DNA of 64,000 nt from Fomitopsis serialis. Taxonomy: Eukaryota > Basidiomycota > Agaricomycetes > Polyporales > Fomitopsidaceae. Below the pieces are notes generated by a model. That model did not search any database and was not told where the DNA came from. It saw nothing but the letters and a program-made list of their open reading frames with translations. Made by a program: the position numbers and the translations under genes. Shown here one piece after another: positions 11,545-23,579 of this stretch (positions are counted from its first letter, which is position 1; each line of letters starts with the position of its first letter). The DNA lies in NCBI RefSeq assembly GCF_022376445.1, contig NW_025955105.1, positions 1 to 64,000 of the forward strand. Direction: 5' to 3'.

Positions 11545-13818
11545 ATGTTATTCCTCGACTATTCTTCTACATCCAATACCCTCCTTTTGCTCTTCGCTTC
11601 CTTGCTGCTGGTACACCTCTTATACCGTTACTCGCGACGGCTTCAAGCATCGACTACTCCGCTCGATGGACCACCAAATCCCAGCTGGCTGTTTGGCGCA
11701 AGCAGACTCATTGCGAGATCCTCGGATCCAGGTGGTTTGTATGAGCAGTGGCAAGATCAATACGGGCCCGTGTACACCGTTCCGGCCACTTTTGGGAAAC
11801 CATGCGTGGTCCTGTCCGATCCCAAGGCTATTCAGCATTTCTATGCCCGAGAGACAGAGGGCTACCAGCACACCCCTCTGTTAAGAGCACTTGCGGAGAC
11901 TCTGGTGAGTCCAAAATCTTCAGTTTGGCCGCAGATGTAGGTGTTTATCAATTTTTGGGGCAAACAGATCGGACGCGGCCTCTTTTGGGCCGAAGGTGAC
12001 ACACATCGAAGGTACAGTGTGATTGAGGGCATGCGCTGACCGCTTCAAGTTCTCACCTTGGCCTCATACCTCCCTAGGCACAGAAAGGCGCTGGCGCCTG
12101 CTTTCAGCCTTGCAGCACTTAAGGACATGCTGCCTATATTCCATGATACTGCACACAAGGTATGACGATGTCGTTTGGGTTTGAGGCCTATTGCATAACG
12201 GTTCCTCCAGGTGCAAGCGGCCTGGGATAACATAATATTGGCGCAATCTCCCAGCAGTGACTCGGCTATAGTTGATGTTCATTCTTGGTAAGTTACTCCG
12301 CGCTCGATTTGTTTTGGAACACAGTACAGACTTCTTCTGGACGTAGGATGAATCGTGTATCGTGAGTTCGTTCCTCCCGACTCGGGTCAGCACACCGTGA
12401 TCCAAGTTCGACCCGTAGCTTCGACACGTTCGGGGTCACAGGCTTCGGGCGCGATTTTGGCACGCTTCGCGGAGAGCACAACACCGTCATGAGCGCCATC
12501 GACGCCTTCAGCGGGATGAAGGCCGACTTCGCCGGCTGTTCTCAATTTATCCTTGGCCTGGTCTTCCCATTGGTGCTCAGGTTCCCTACAGCCTTTCGTC
12601 GCATCAGTGACCAATTCGACGCCGGTATGAGCGACGTTGTGAACGAGATACTCGCAGAGGCACGTGAGGAGAAACAGATTGTATGCAACAGTAGAGATCG
12701 GTCTATCATGGGACTGCTGCGTGCGTATTGGTAACGTACTACGGCTCACAGTTGTCTATGTGACTGACGAGTTGTCTTGCAGTCAAGGCCGAGAAGAGCA
12801 GTTCTGAGCTGCGTATGTCATCGGAGGAGATCCTGGCACAGGTGCGTCAAGGCATGACATCGCTGAAAACTGGACACTCCTAAATTTGGTTGTGATACCC
12901 AGATGAAGCTCCTGATGGTGACAGGCTACATAACCACGTCGAGTGAGTACACGTGATTGCTGCATCTCTGCCTGGTTGATTAAGCCGCGAATAGACTGCT
13001 TGATGGTACACCAAGCATCCATTATACTCGCAGTCTGCTGCTAAAATATCCTCGCTACGCAGTGGTGCCTCGTTGAGCTCTGCAAGAAGCCAGAAATACA
13101 GGACAAACTTCGTCTAGAAGTTTCACGGCTTCCTAGTGGCGACGCGGCATGGGAGCAGCTCATCGACGGGCTGCCATATCTTGACGCCGTTCTTCACGAG
13201 ACATTGCGCCTTCATCCGCCGTTGGGCGACACAACCCGCGTAGTGAGTGTATCGGATATTGTATAATCTACGGAAGCACCTGACCGACCTTGATACTGCT
13301 AGGCTGTCGAGAACGACATCATCCCCCTTTTTCATCCCGTGAAAACAGCAACAGGCGCATCTGTTGATCGTATATTCATCTCGAAGGGCCAACTCGTAAC
13401 CGTGCCCATTCAAGCTATCAACACCTCGCCAAGATTCTGGGGACCCGACGCGAAGGAATTCCAGCCAGAGCGCTTCTTGACGGAGGGTGGCATCCCAAAG
13501 CAAATCCCAGGACATAAGCATTTGTTGACGTTCGTCAGTGGCCCGCGACTATGTCTTGGCAGACACTACGCACTTGCTGAAGCGAAGGTGAGCAATCGTA
13601 TTGTTCGCATGAACAGTCCGGTCAAGAAGACAGGCTGATGCTGTGATTTTAAGGCTGTGCTATGTTTGCTCGTCCGATCCTACGCGTTCGAGTTTGCGGA
13701 TGGACCAGACACTCAAACTGGCATCAACGGATGGTTGTTGTCGAGGCCTATCATCCCGGGCGGAGACGGACAGAGCGTCCCTTTGAGAGTGCGCAGGCTA
13801 GATTCAACCTACGTATAA
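11545..13818 (+). CDS. Cytochrome P450 (P450-2), I-helix motif altered
   Basis: Tandem paralog of P450-1. Twelve exons join in phase: 11545-11904, 11968-12011, 12078-12159, 12211-12287, 12347-12361, 12419-12720, 12783-12841, 12903-12942, 12995-13005, 13063-13242, 13303-13587 and 13654-13818, giving 539 residues. Exons 2, 3, 5, 6, 7, 8, 9 and 10 have exactly the same lengths as in P450-1, including the 15- and 11-base exons. The membrane anchor, the hinge GPPNPSWLFG, ExxR in HETLRLHPP and the haem loop GPRLCLGRHYA (Cys about 474) are present. The I-helix motif, AGYETTS in P450-1, here reads TGYITTS: the acidic residue that helps deliver protons to bound oxygen is Ile at about 323, and ISLT downstream is NCLM. 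The frame is intact throughout, so this is not simple decay. Activity may be altered; substrate unknown. Confidence 0.92.
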
Positions 13819-14395
13819 TTTCGTCGTAAGGTCAAAACTTTAGGCTACTTGACACGACACCTCACCGACTGAGCATGATAAACTAGCATTAGTCCTTATA
13901 ATACCGTGTTAATACGTAGCGTACGAGTCATAACACCACCGGCAGCGCTACCGTGACTACACGTACGTACTCATGTCGGCTATGTGGCCTTCAAGTGCAG
14001 TCACTGGCACGTCGATCTTTACCACACGATCACTGTCGGGCTCAGGAGGAGACTCAGACCAATTTCATGCCCTAGCATTGGCGTAGATCCGAGCGTAGTA
14101 ATTCAGCCACATCGGGCAACTTACATCAAGGATGCTACGCTGGCATAGTATCCCCGGCACGCCGACGCCAGCTCAGCACGACAGTATTATTTCTCCCGAG
14201 GCAGGCCCTAACGTAAATATCTTTGACGACGAAAGGGAGTTGTAGGTTCACAGCTGGCAGCTCGCCGAAGTAAGTGTTTCATCTATATCTCCATCGTCTA
14301 TATCTCCATCTCGATGTCCAGTACCTGTTCTTTGCTAAGGTACGACATCACTACATACTCGTGTACATGAGACCTCACTACAATCTCGTCACAGA
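13819..14395. other. Intergenic between convergent P450-2 and MT1
   Basis: Convergent 3' ends. No gene recognised. Confidence 0.5.
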
Positions 14396-15559
14396 CTAGA
14401 CAAGCTGCCAATAAGTATGATCCAGAGCACCTTTGGGAACGGGGAGCGTAGACAGTTCCGCCTCCACCTTAACGCTCCCCTTTTTGAAGACCGTCCCGTT
14501 CCAGAGCTCCTTCCACGACTCCGGTGAGTGGCAGAACATAGGCACCGGCTCACCGGTCGGGTGAATGATGATCGTGCTCTTGGTCATATACGCGACGTGC
14601 TGGCCGAAGATCATCGACCCCGGGAGCGGGGACAGCAGGCCGGCAAGCGACTGCGCGATCTGCAGCTGCTTCTCCTCGCTGAAGAGGTGGAAGAAGTACG
14701 ACGCGTGGATCGCGGAGAGCCTGCCAGTGAGCGGCGTGAGATTGGTAAGCGAGGACAGCTCCGGGTTGGACTTGGAACTCTCGAGCGGAGTATATATCGG
14801 CGCCGATGGTTTGAGGAAGGACGGGTCGAGCACGTCGCCTTGGACAAATGGGACGGGGAACACCCCCGGAGAGTCCTTGCACAACTGGTAGCCCATGTCC
14901 CAGAATTCTGGCAATGCGACTTAAGACATCGGAAGATGCAAGACAGACAGAGCAAGACAAACCTCTTCGAAGATCCGAACCGATACAATTCTTGACGGGA
15001 AAACCGTCTAGTACTGGTTTGCGGATGGCGGTACCGACTGCAAAGCACTAACTAGCGCCAGATTCGGCGATTCACCGACACAGACACACTCACAGCATGT
15101 TCCCAAATCGAGGTAGAGAGCACCCTCCCTTTCTCTTCCGAGCTTCAGCAGGTCATAGTACACCGCGAAGCGAGACACCCTAAGTCTGTTAAAGCACGAA
15201 GGATGAGTGTTCCATGCTCAACGGTTGTGCGGAGGCACCAGTCGACTTGGATACCTCACGAAGTCGAACCAACGGATGCATGGGTATGGGAATACCTGTT
15301 GTTCGTCAGTCGGTGTGCCTCTAATGTACAGCAACGGCTACACAGCACACACCTGGTAAGCTTCGGCCTGCATACGAACGATGTGCTGAATTAATTCAGC
15401 ATCATCTTTGATTCCCGTGATTTGCTTGTAGAAAACGAGTTCGTCGTCGGTCAACTGCAAGAAGTCTTCGCGCAATTCTCCCTTGTGGCCGGCATGGGCT
15501 TGATCGCACTGGGAGATATGAGTGGCCTGAGTGTCGTTGGAAGAGTAAGTGGTCGCCAT
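14396..15559 (-). CDS. AusD-like SAM-dependent methyltransferase MT1
   Basis: Exons on the minus strand: 15353-15559, 15255-15295, 15094-15179, 14963-15037 and 14396-14907, giving 306 residues. The family is that of fungal methyltransferases related to AusD (meroterpenoid pathways), with SAM motif I, a following D-x-R/K-K-x-x-x-D-G-x-P stretch and a C-terminal CHSPESWKELWNG block. Here motif I is LYLDLGTCFGTAIRK, with the expected Asp and Gly, and motif II has GSDLRR. The start at 15559 is chosen because it is the first ATG in frame; it gives MATTYSS and a leader slightly longer than in the paralogs. The last exon begins AATTCTGG, restoring the EFW seen in MT5. Exon 3 has 86 bases against 92 in the others. 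Nearest relative in the array appears to be MT5. Acceptor substrate unknown. Confidence 0.85.
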
Positions 15560-15604
15560 TTCGATGCTGAGAAGAATAATGACTGCCCTGTCTGTGACCA
15601 CCGG

Positions 15605-15612
15605 TATTTATG
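15605..15612 (-). promoter_or_regulatory. TATA-like element of MT1
   Basis: CATAAATA on the minus strand, about 46-53 bases before the MT1 start. Similar CATAAA-type elements precede MT4 and MT5. Confidence 0.35.
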
Positions 15613-17450
15613 CACCTGAGGCATACTGACGGAGGGAAAGATTAGCATCTACACGCCTCGGTGACACCGACGGCCGGTTTGACAAAGACGCTGTCTCCAT
15701 TGATTTTCCATCGGGGGAACCCCCGTCGAAACACGCCTCACTGGCAACCCACGTGAATCGGAATGCACGAAGGTCAAACATGGCTTTGCAGACGACCCTG
15801 AACTTGAAGTTAGCCTTGTCACAGCACAGTTATCCAAATTCTCGGGAAGTGTGGCCATTACTGTGTCGGACGTACTGCATATTGGATTCTGTTCCAGACT
15901 CGGACAGGGACATAGCAAATTCAGGACTCTTCATAGTCGAGTGGCCATACCACGGTGGTACTACCGCAATGCCATGTCCGTCCAGGCCTCTGAAAGTGGC
16001 GGATCTTCCGTCGCTACTGCATAATATCGAGATGAGTTTGATGTTGTACGCGGTGTTAGTAGTAGAAGTGCCACCGCGCAAAAAACCCATCTCCATTGCT
16101 TCTTCACGTGTCTTGCGGCTCTTGCCACAGCCCGGACGCCCCACTGAGTCAGTATGTTATGGACAGGTTCAAGCTACCCCATATACTTACTTGGAGGTGG
16201 CCGACTTCGTTATTGTTTGGAAATTCGATCTGCACCCTGCGTAAGTGTCGAACTTCGAATTTCGGCTGTACTAACGCGGTCACGTGCTAGTGTACTGACG
16301 CGACTAAATAGCAATGCGAACCTGGCGGAGTCAGGTTTGACGCTTCTTGAGCAGCTTACACACCCCAAACGATGCCTCCTGAGGCAGCCAGCTTCAGCGC
16401 ATTCAAAAAGCGCAGCCATTCGACTGTGTTAAACGTACGTACTTCAATAACCCCTCACTGTTCAAGTTGACGTTGCCAATCAGGTGGGATTAATGCGGAT
16501 TCAAAAATTTATATGCGATCATGTACACCTTGCACTATCACTGTATCTCACAGACGTCGGAAGCACAAGCAGATCTCGCTTGCAGCGACCGGGTGATTCC
16601 TCTCTCCGAGTCCACATTCTTCACTGAACCCGTTGATGTCTCCCTTCTTCGCGTCGTGGAAACTTGAGATGGATCTCGAGAAATTGCTGTCTGCGAGTCG
16701 GAGGGGCTTGATAGACCGGTGGTAATTGATGCGACGCGACCGGGATTTGCACACAGGTGCGCCGCATGACCCAGATCGAGACAGTACAAGTAGGCATACA
16801 AAAGCAGGAACCTGATATGCTATGGTTAGTCACCACAGATCTGGCGTGTTCATATCTAGGATTGGTACTCATCTTCGGGATTCTGGTGTGAACGCCCTGT
16901 CTCCAGGTCGCCGTCCGCGAGAAAGTATCCGTCCCGAGAGTGGCCAGTTCTCGGTGCAGACATTCCCCGCATCTGACGCCTTCTCCCCTCCTTCGATACG
17001 AGTCGGTGTCGATGTTGCGTTGATGCCGAAGCGACCTAGATCCCCAGTTAGCGACCACGAGGAACGGATACCGGAACAATGAAACACTCACCTAAAGGGC
17101 CTGAAGATGGGCAACGTACTTACGTGTGAGCTGAGTTAGTACGAAGATGACTGTAGGAACGGGTCGTGAGTGAACGCTGCTACTGGAACGGAGGAAACAA
17201 TAGACTCTACCGCTCGCCGCAGAGACAAACTTTGCGGGTGATCAAGTCCGCTCAGCTCGCCTCGCCGACGTAGTACGAGGTGATCCGCACCTTCTGCCGG
17301 TCGACCTCAGCCACCCGCCGTAGTCTGGCTCGCCCTCGACGTGCCGGTTATGGGCCAATCTTGATGGGAACTGGGGAACCGACACACTCCGCCTGAGTGC
17401 GGTTTTTTGATGTGGGGCCTATTGTTTTGGAAACAGCTGTAATTGTGGGC
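15613..17450. other. 1.8 kb without a supported gene
   Basis: Many short ORFs on both strands, none with a recognisable domain, splice structure or paralog in the window. It may hold gene remnants. Nothing further can be supported. Confidence 0.45.
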
Positions 17451-18602
17451 TTACAGCCTCGTCACCGACCAGACCATCAGCCACAGCTTTCCCTGCGGTG
17501 GCGCCGTCGCATAGATAGGGACGTCTCGGAGCTCCGCCTCGGCCTTTACCGTGCCCTTTGTGAACACCCCGCCATCCCACAGCGCGGCCCACGACTTCGG
17601 TGAGTGGCAGAACACCCGAATCACATCCGGGGTGTCATCCCCGCCAGGTTGCGAATCCCGCACGCCCTTGACGTCCGCGCTGTAATGGAGGCCAAGGATC
17701 AGCGTGCCGGGGAGAGGCGAGAGCAGACTTGCGAGGCGCTGTGCGAGCGCGAGCTGCTTTGCCTCGTCAAAAAGGTGGAAGAACATCGCTGCGTTAATCG
17801 CTGATACGCGGCCTTGTAGCGGGGTGAGGGTGATCAGGCTCGGGAGCGCGGGTGCTGGCGTGGAGAGCGGCGCGTAGAATGGCGGTGCGCTCGCGAGGTA
17901 GTTGGCATCGAAGATGTCGCCAGGGACGAACGGCACGGGGAACGACTCTGGAGTGCTCTTGAAGAGACGGTGACCGAGCGCCCAGTACGCTGTGAAGGAT
18001 GTCAGCATGCTGGCAGCGATGTCCTCGACGTATTGGTGACTCACATGGTTCTAGGTCTGCGGTGACACAGTTCTCTTGCGGGAAGCCACCATCTATGACT
18101 TTCCTGATATCGTTGCCGACTGACTTCCATTCAGTTAGCGTGTGGACGAGGAAGCGGCAATGCACTGACATGCACAGGGAATCTCGAGGAATATTGCGCC
18201 TGGCCTCTTCTGTCCTAACTTCAGCAGCTGTGCATAGGCGGGCTGTAGGGTGATGTCCGTGCTGCCCGAAGAATGCTAGTGAGTCCTCATTGCTTGGTGA
18301 GTATATACACAAGCGTTACTTACTGTATAAACCAGAAATAGCGGATGCATGGGTATGGATATACCTATACGAACAGAGCCAGATGAGCTGAGCATTGGCA
18401 ATGATCATCTATCTTTAACAACCCGGTACGCATCCGCTTGGATCTGCATGGCATGTCTTCTGAGCTCCTCGTCGTCCTGGATCCCGGTGTGCTTCTTCAA
18501 GAACGCACTGTCGTGTTCGCGTACATGCGAATGATATAGCTTTTCGTCCAGCGGCATTTCCTCAGGATCGAAGGAGACGAATGTGTCGCTCCTGTCTGCC
18601 AT
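17451..18602 (-). CDS. AusD-like methyltransferase MT2 with non-canonical motif I
   Basis: Minus-strand exons: 18423-18602, 18324-18364, 18170-18261, 18045-18119 and 17451-17989, giving 308 residues. Domain order matches MT1: an N-terminal PLDEKLYH block, then YPYPCIRYF encoded by a 41-base exon, AYAQLLKLGQ, motif I, and the C-terminal CHSPKSWAALWDGG and VWSVTRL end. Motif I reads FLEIPCAFGNDIRK: Asp is replaced by Glu and the first Gly by Pro compared with MT1 and MT5. The ribose-binding acidic position reads TADLE. The frame is open, so the protein is probably made, but SAM binding could be changed. The exon 1 donor is gttgtt, weaker than in the paralogs. Upstream sequence near 18850-18915 resembles that near 21250-21305 before MT3, a sign of segmental duplication. 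Confidence 0.85.
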
Positions 18603-19646
18603 TTCGTCGACAACCCTGCCTTGACTGCGATTTCCTGTGTTCAAGACAGACTGCAGGTTAGTCTGCAGTCGTGAAGGAGGTGGAATGCGCCCGAGGAGCC
18701 TTGTATGTTGATGTATTCGAGCGTGCTGCTACTCACGTATATGTACACCTGTCAACGTAGGGTCTGCGTATTTGGTCGCTGGGCGAATTGCCAGGTGACC
18801 ACCCATTCCAGTGGCGTTTCCGATAGTCCTAGAATGCAGGGAGGACTGAGTAGGTGTACGTCCAGCCGGGCTAATCTGTGGGAGATCAAGACCAAGATTG
18901 ACCTAGCGTTGACCCAGCGAACAAGTAGTCAGTTTGTTAGATCTGTAGTATGTGCTATCTCCTGCGAGCGTTCCTCGTTGAACCAGGTCTGCATTCCGAA
19001 GCCTGCAGCCGATCAGATGCTTGTCGACGGCATTGATTTCCTAGCTCTAATAGTCGCATGTAGCAGTGTAAGTCGCCCGTGTAGAATTATCTCTCGATGC
19101 TCACGCGCGGAACGAATGGAGATACGAGATATGGATCGGAGTGACCCTAGGGCCCTCCGAGTCAGATTCGTGGCTTCATTTGATCAGCAAACAGCGTAAC
19201 AAGCACCGCCATGTACCACTAGATCGGCCTTGAACGTTTGAACTGCAGGATTTTGTGAGTGTGCATAGGCAGGTTGGCCATAAAAGTACAATTGTGACCG
19301 TACGTAGGGCAGGAAACGTACATAGAGCAGACGTGCCGCTACGGCCGGCCGAGGAGAGTCTGAGCCGCCGGCCCTCTTGCCTCGTAACAAGACGTGACTC
19401 CGAGTCCGCTTCGCAATGTTCAACGCCACAACAATGATTACATGTGTTCTCAGGTACTGGCAGTACTAGTACTTATGTCCATTAGGTAGATGTTTGTTTT
19501 TACTTGTCATGCACGGCGCAAGGTTTTCGCTAAGCCATTCCCTGCTACAGTACTATCCGGCACCTGGTGTGGCCGCAACGTCTACTTCACTCGATCATAT
19601 CGTGGACGACACATCCTTTGATCTACTACTCAGGCTGTGCCTGGAC
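18603..19646. other. Intergenic between MT2 and MT3
   Basis: Promoter side of MT2 and 3' flank of MT3. A segment near 18850-18915 is related to one near 21250-21305. No gene. Confidence 0.5.
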
Positions 19647-20798
19647 CTAAATTCTTGTCACCGACCACAGCATAATGTACAACTTTCGCTCCGGCGGGGC
19701 ATTCACATAAGCCTCCCACTGCGTTTCCTTGAGCTCTACCTCGACCTTCACCGTTCCCTCCTTGAACACCCCGCCGTTCCAAAGCGCGGTCCATGACTCC
19801 GGCGAATGACAGTACAGTCGGCTCACACCCGGTGTACCCTCCCCAGCTGGAATTCCAACCCTCGCACCCTTGACATCCGCGCTGTAATGGCGACCAAAGA
19901 TCAGCGAACCGGGAACGGGTGAGAGCAGGCTGGCGAAGCGCTGCGCAAGGATGAGCTGTTTTTCCTCGTCGAACAGATGGAAGAACATCGCTGCGTGAAT
20001 CGCTGAGACGTGCCCTTGCAGCGGCGTGAGGTTTGTGAGGTTTGAGAGCGCGGGTGCCGGGCTAGCAGGCGGCACGTAAAATGGTGGCGCGCTCGCGAGA
20101 TAGTTGACATCGAAGATGTCGCCAGGAACGAACGGCACGGGAAACGATTCTGTGGTGCTCTTGAAGAGCCGATGGCCGAGTTGCCAGTACGCTACGAACA
20201 TATGTCAGATTGCTAGTAGTAGGCGTCCGTCAAGCATGAGTAGCTTACTTTGCTCGAGGTCTGCGGCGACACAGTCTTGTTGCGGGAAGCCATCGTATAT
20301 AGCCTTTCTGAGGTCGTTGCCGACTGTTCACCGCGTTATAAATCCCGCATCGAGGAAAGGACACTGACACACTCACATGCACAGGGGATCTCGAGGAATA
20401 TCGCGCCTGGCCTGTCCTGTCCTAACTTCAAGAGTTGCGCGTAGGCAGATTGAAGGGATATGTCCGTACTGCCAGATGAGTCAGTACCCGATTACCTCAT
20501 GAATAGGAACAATCACAACGTACTGTGCGAACCAGAAATAGCGGATGCATGGGTATGGATATACCTGTGCATGAATTATAAAAGCGATACATCGGTGTTT
20601 CGTCAGGAGGCGATTTTGGGCACATACCTGATACGCGTCCACCTGAATCTTCATGACGTGCTCTTTCAGTTCATTGTCGTTGTCTATGCCGGTATGCGCC
20701 TTCAAGAACGAGATATCGTCTTCGCGCAAGTCGTATAGACTCTCGTCCAATGGCATTCGAGCGATTGAGGCAAATTCTCTGCTTCTGTCTGTAGCCAT
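19647..20798 (-). CDS. AusD-like methyltransferase MT3 with non-canonical motif I
   Basis: Minus-strand exons: 20628-20798, 20524-20564, 20377-20468, 20249-20323 and 19647-20191, giving 307 residues. It is close to MT2: motif I is FLEIPCAFGNDLRK with the same Glu and Pro substitutions, followed by AADLE and YWQLGHRLFKSTTESF. The C-terminal block is CHSPESWTALWNGG, ending LWSVTRI. The start is the first in-frame ATG (MATDRSREF) and matches the MADRSDTF of MT2. All splice sites are GT-AG, and the exon 2, 3 and 4 lengths (41, 92, 75) equal those of MT2. The pair MT2/MT3 looks like a recent duplication. An ATAAATA element lies about 126 bases upstream of the start. Substrate unknown. Confidence 0.85.
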
Positions 20799-22431
20799 GA
20801 TGTCTGGGTCCGCAAGTGAAATGGTCCAATATAGCCAAGGCAGGGAGGATGATCAGTGCGCAAGACGAAAGAAGAATGCAGACCAGTTCCGCAGGCGGGA
20901 TGTGATTGTTGCACGATCGCTCGTATTTATCTCTAGCCTCGTAGATTGTTCGTCTCCCGCTAGTGCTGGCCAGCTGGCCTCCCTTGCGCCGGATATCCTT
21001 ACGCACTCCTGCCAATCTGTTCGTCCGCCTGTTAGATGCACAAGTAGCCGGCGCAGCCTCGTAAGAAGTCTAGCTTCGAGCTGACGACAGGCTTAGGCGA
21101 TTATCCTGGCTGTCTGTGAGTCAAATTGTGAGCGTGGCGGGAAGCCAAAGCATCCTCCCCTCCGCTCGTTCCATCCGGAAGAGAACCTATCATCGGACAA
21201 ACTCACATGTTGCTCCTGCACACAACCCGCGAGGATGGCCGAACGGATATATGTCCAGCCGGTCAACTTGTGAGAAGTCGTACCCGAATTCAACCTAGCG
21301 AGCAATCAGTTTTTTCATGCACCCCACTCACCTTGTGTAGAGTCCCTCAGATTACTGATCGTATCCACTTACTCTCGGGAGACGATGATCAGTTTGCAGG
21401 TGCTTTGGGGCCTTCATGTATTCCTCGAATCTCTGAATGCGTCACTCAAGATTGAGATGCGGCGAATAGACGTGGTAAAAACGTTTTTATGGACTTCAAG
21501 TATGTGATCCGCGCGTCGGAATCCAAGTGCCAAGTGGTGCAACAGGTGTGCGAGGCTGAACAGTTAGTCCTAAATTATGTTATGTACGACATCGTACCGG
21601 ATACGTACTTTTTTGTGCAGTCTACGAGAAGCCATATCACAGTTCTAAACACGCTCAGAGGACGATGTCGCCTTCAATGCGTCTGCTTTCTGATCCGACG
21701 GCAGCACATCGCCAGCAGTGTTGGTCTGAGTACGCGCACCACAGGCTGGTAGTGAATGCGTGTTGCATGTCCAACCGCCATTATTTCTCCCGTATGAGCG
21801 GCCTGGCTCGTGTGTTGATCATGGTTGGTTTGAGTGGTTACAGGCAAGTCTCAAGCACAGCAGCAATCAAGCCCTCCAGAAGTGAATCTTTGAATGGGGT
21901 CCTGGGCAGACATTGGGCAGACACGGAGACGCGTTACATTTAGGGCAAGTCATCTCGCGTCGCATGCGTGACCGACCGAAGCCACGAGGCGCTCGCGACG
22001 CGCCGCGTCGTCGCTCGTGTCTACAGACTCAGAGCGCGAATTGCAGCATACATACCTCCTCGAGCGTTCTGACTCGTCGGTGAAGGTATAGTTTGATTTC
22101 AGACACGAATTTGTGATCTATCAGGCATGCTGGTAAGTAAAGCTTCGGTCAGACAAGCAGTATCTCAAGCTCCGACTTCGAGCGTGGCGTTCAAAATCGC
22201 GCATGCGGTGTTGTAGCACTCCTCAAACCCGTCAGTGTTATCAATGCGCCAGATGCTTGCAGTGATCGTGGACGCATCCACCAGACTGCCGTATTCATAA
22301 GTAGGCTTCCTCCCGCAAGTCCGTTGAATGTCATGACTCATGACAAGAGATGTTCTCAATGCTGTAGAAGCCTCCCCGAAGGCAACAGCTCTGTACTGTG
22401 TACAGGCTGTTGATATTATTTAGTGCCACGG
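20799..22431. other. Intergenic between MT3 and MT4, with possible gene remnant
   Basis: No complete gene. On the minus strand, 22165-22359 encodes a protein-like end (IWRIDNTDGFEECYNTAC, then ILNATLEVGA and stop) that I do not recognise; it may be the last exon of a lost or undetected gene. The 21250-21305 segment is shared with the MT2 upstream region. Confidence 0.4.
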
Positions 22432-23579
22432 TCACAATCTCGTCACCGACCAGACCATCACGTAGAGTTTCCGCTCCGGCGGTGCCATCGCACTAACGGG
22501 CTCTTCCTGGAGCTCTACCTTGACCTCCACCGTGCCCTCCTTGAATACCTTCCCGTTCCACAACGCCATCCACGTCTGCGGTGAGTGGCAGAACACCTGA
22601 ATCACATTTGATGTTTGTCTCCATCCGGCACCGGGAAGTCCCTCACGCCTTTGACATCGGCGCTGTGATGACGGCCGAAGATCATCGAGCCAGGAAGGGG
22701 GGAGAGCAGGCTGGCGAAGCGCTGCGCAAGCGTGAGTTGTTTCTCCTCGTCGAAGAGATGGAAGAAGAGCGATCCATGGATTGCTGATACGTGGCCACGC
22801 AGCGGCGTCAGGCTCGCAAGGCCGGAGAGCGCGGGTGCCGGAGAGTTTGGCTGTGCGTAGACGGGCTGAACGCTCGACGCGAGGTAATCTTGGTCGAAGA
22901 TGTCGCCCGGGACGAATGCGACGGGAAATGATTCTGGGGTGCTCTTGAAGAGACGATGGCCGAGCTCCCAGTACTCTGTAGAGACGCCCAGAGTCAGCAA
23001 GAGATCTGGTCTTCCGAGATTCGGGTGGCCTACTTCGCTCGAGGTCGGCAGCAACACAGTTTTGTTGCGGGAACCCGTCAGAGACAGCCTTTCGTACGTC
23101 GTTGCCGACTTATCGCCAGTTGGTTAATGGACGGACGAGGATTGAATAATGCACTAACATGCACAGGAAGCTCGAGGAATATTTCGTCCGGCCTCTCACG
23201 TCCCAGATTCAGAAACTGTCCGTAGGCAAAGTGTCGGGCGATACCCGTGCTGCATGAAACGTAAGCTCCCATTTGTCTCGCAAGCACGTCCGGTTGGAGC
23301 TTACTGTGTAAACATGAAATAACGGATACAGGGGTACGGATACACCTTCACGAACACAATTGTGTGAGTAACATGCTCATGATAATCACCGGTCTCCATG
23401 CCCACCTGGTATGCATCCGCCTGGACTTCCAAGACATGCTGCTTCAATTCGTCGTCATCCCGTATACCCGTGTGCAACTTCAAAAATGCGACGTCGTCCT
23501 CAGACAAGCGGTACAGCTTCTCGTCCAGTGGCATTCGATCACGATCTAGGGACACGAACTCCCCGCTCCTGTCTGTCAT
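22432..23579 (-). pseudogene. AusD-like methyltransferase MT4, frameshifted
   Basis: The five-exon plan is kept: 23406-23579, 23305-23345, 23159-23249, 23034-23108 and 22432-22975. Exon 3 has 91 bases where MT2, MT3 and MT5 have 92: one base is missing in the G run at about 23166 (cagga against caggga and cagggga in the paralogs), right before the donor, so exon 4 (motif I and the following helix) is read out of frame. A second break occurs near 22600-22615: the reading frame ends ...GDKHQM stop, while the conserved CHSPQTW and VWSVTRL end continue in another frame. A 35-base GT-AG excision there would restore the frame but is too short for a usual intron. Both breaks together argue for a pseudogene, unless they are base-calling errors. 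Otherwise very like MT2 and MT3. Confidence 0.75.

Noticed and set aside
22595..22635. 35-base intron that would mend the second frame break of MT4
   Set aside because: Shorter than any other intron in the window by more than ten bases, and it does not mend the exon 3 break.
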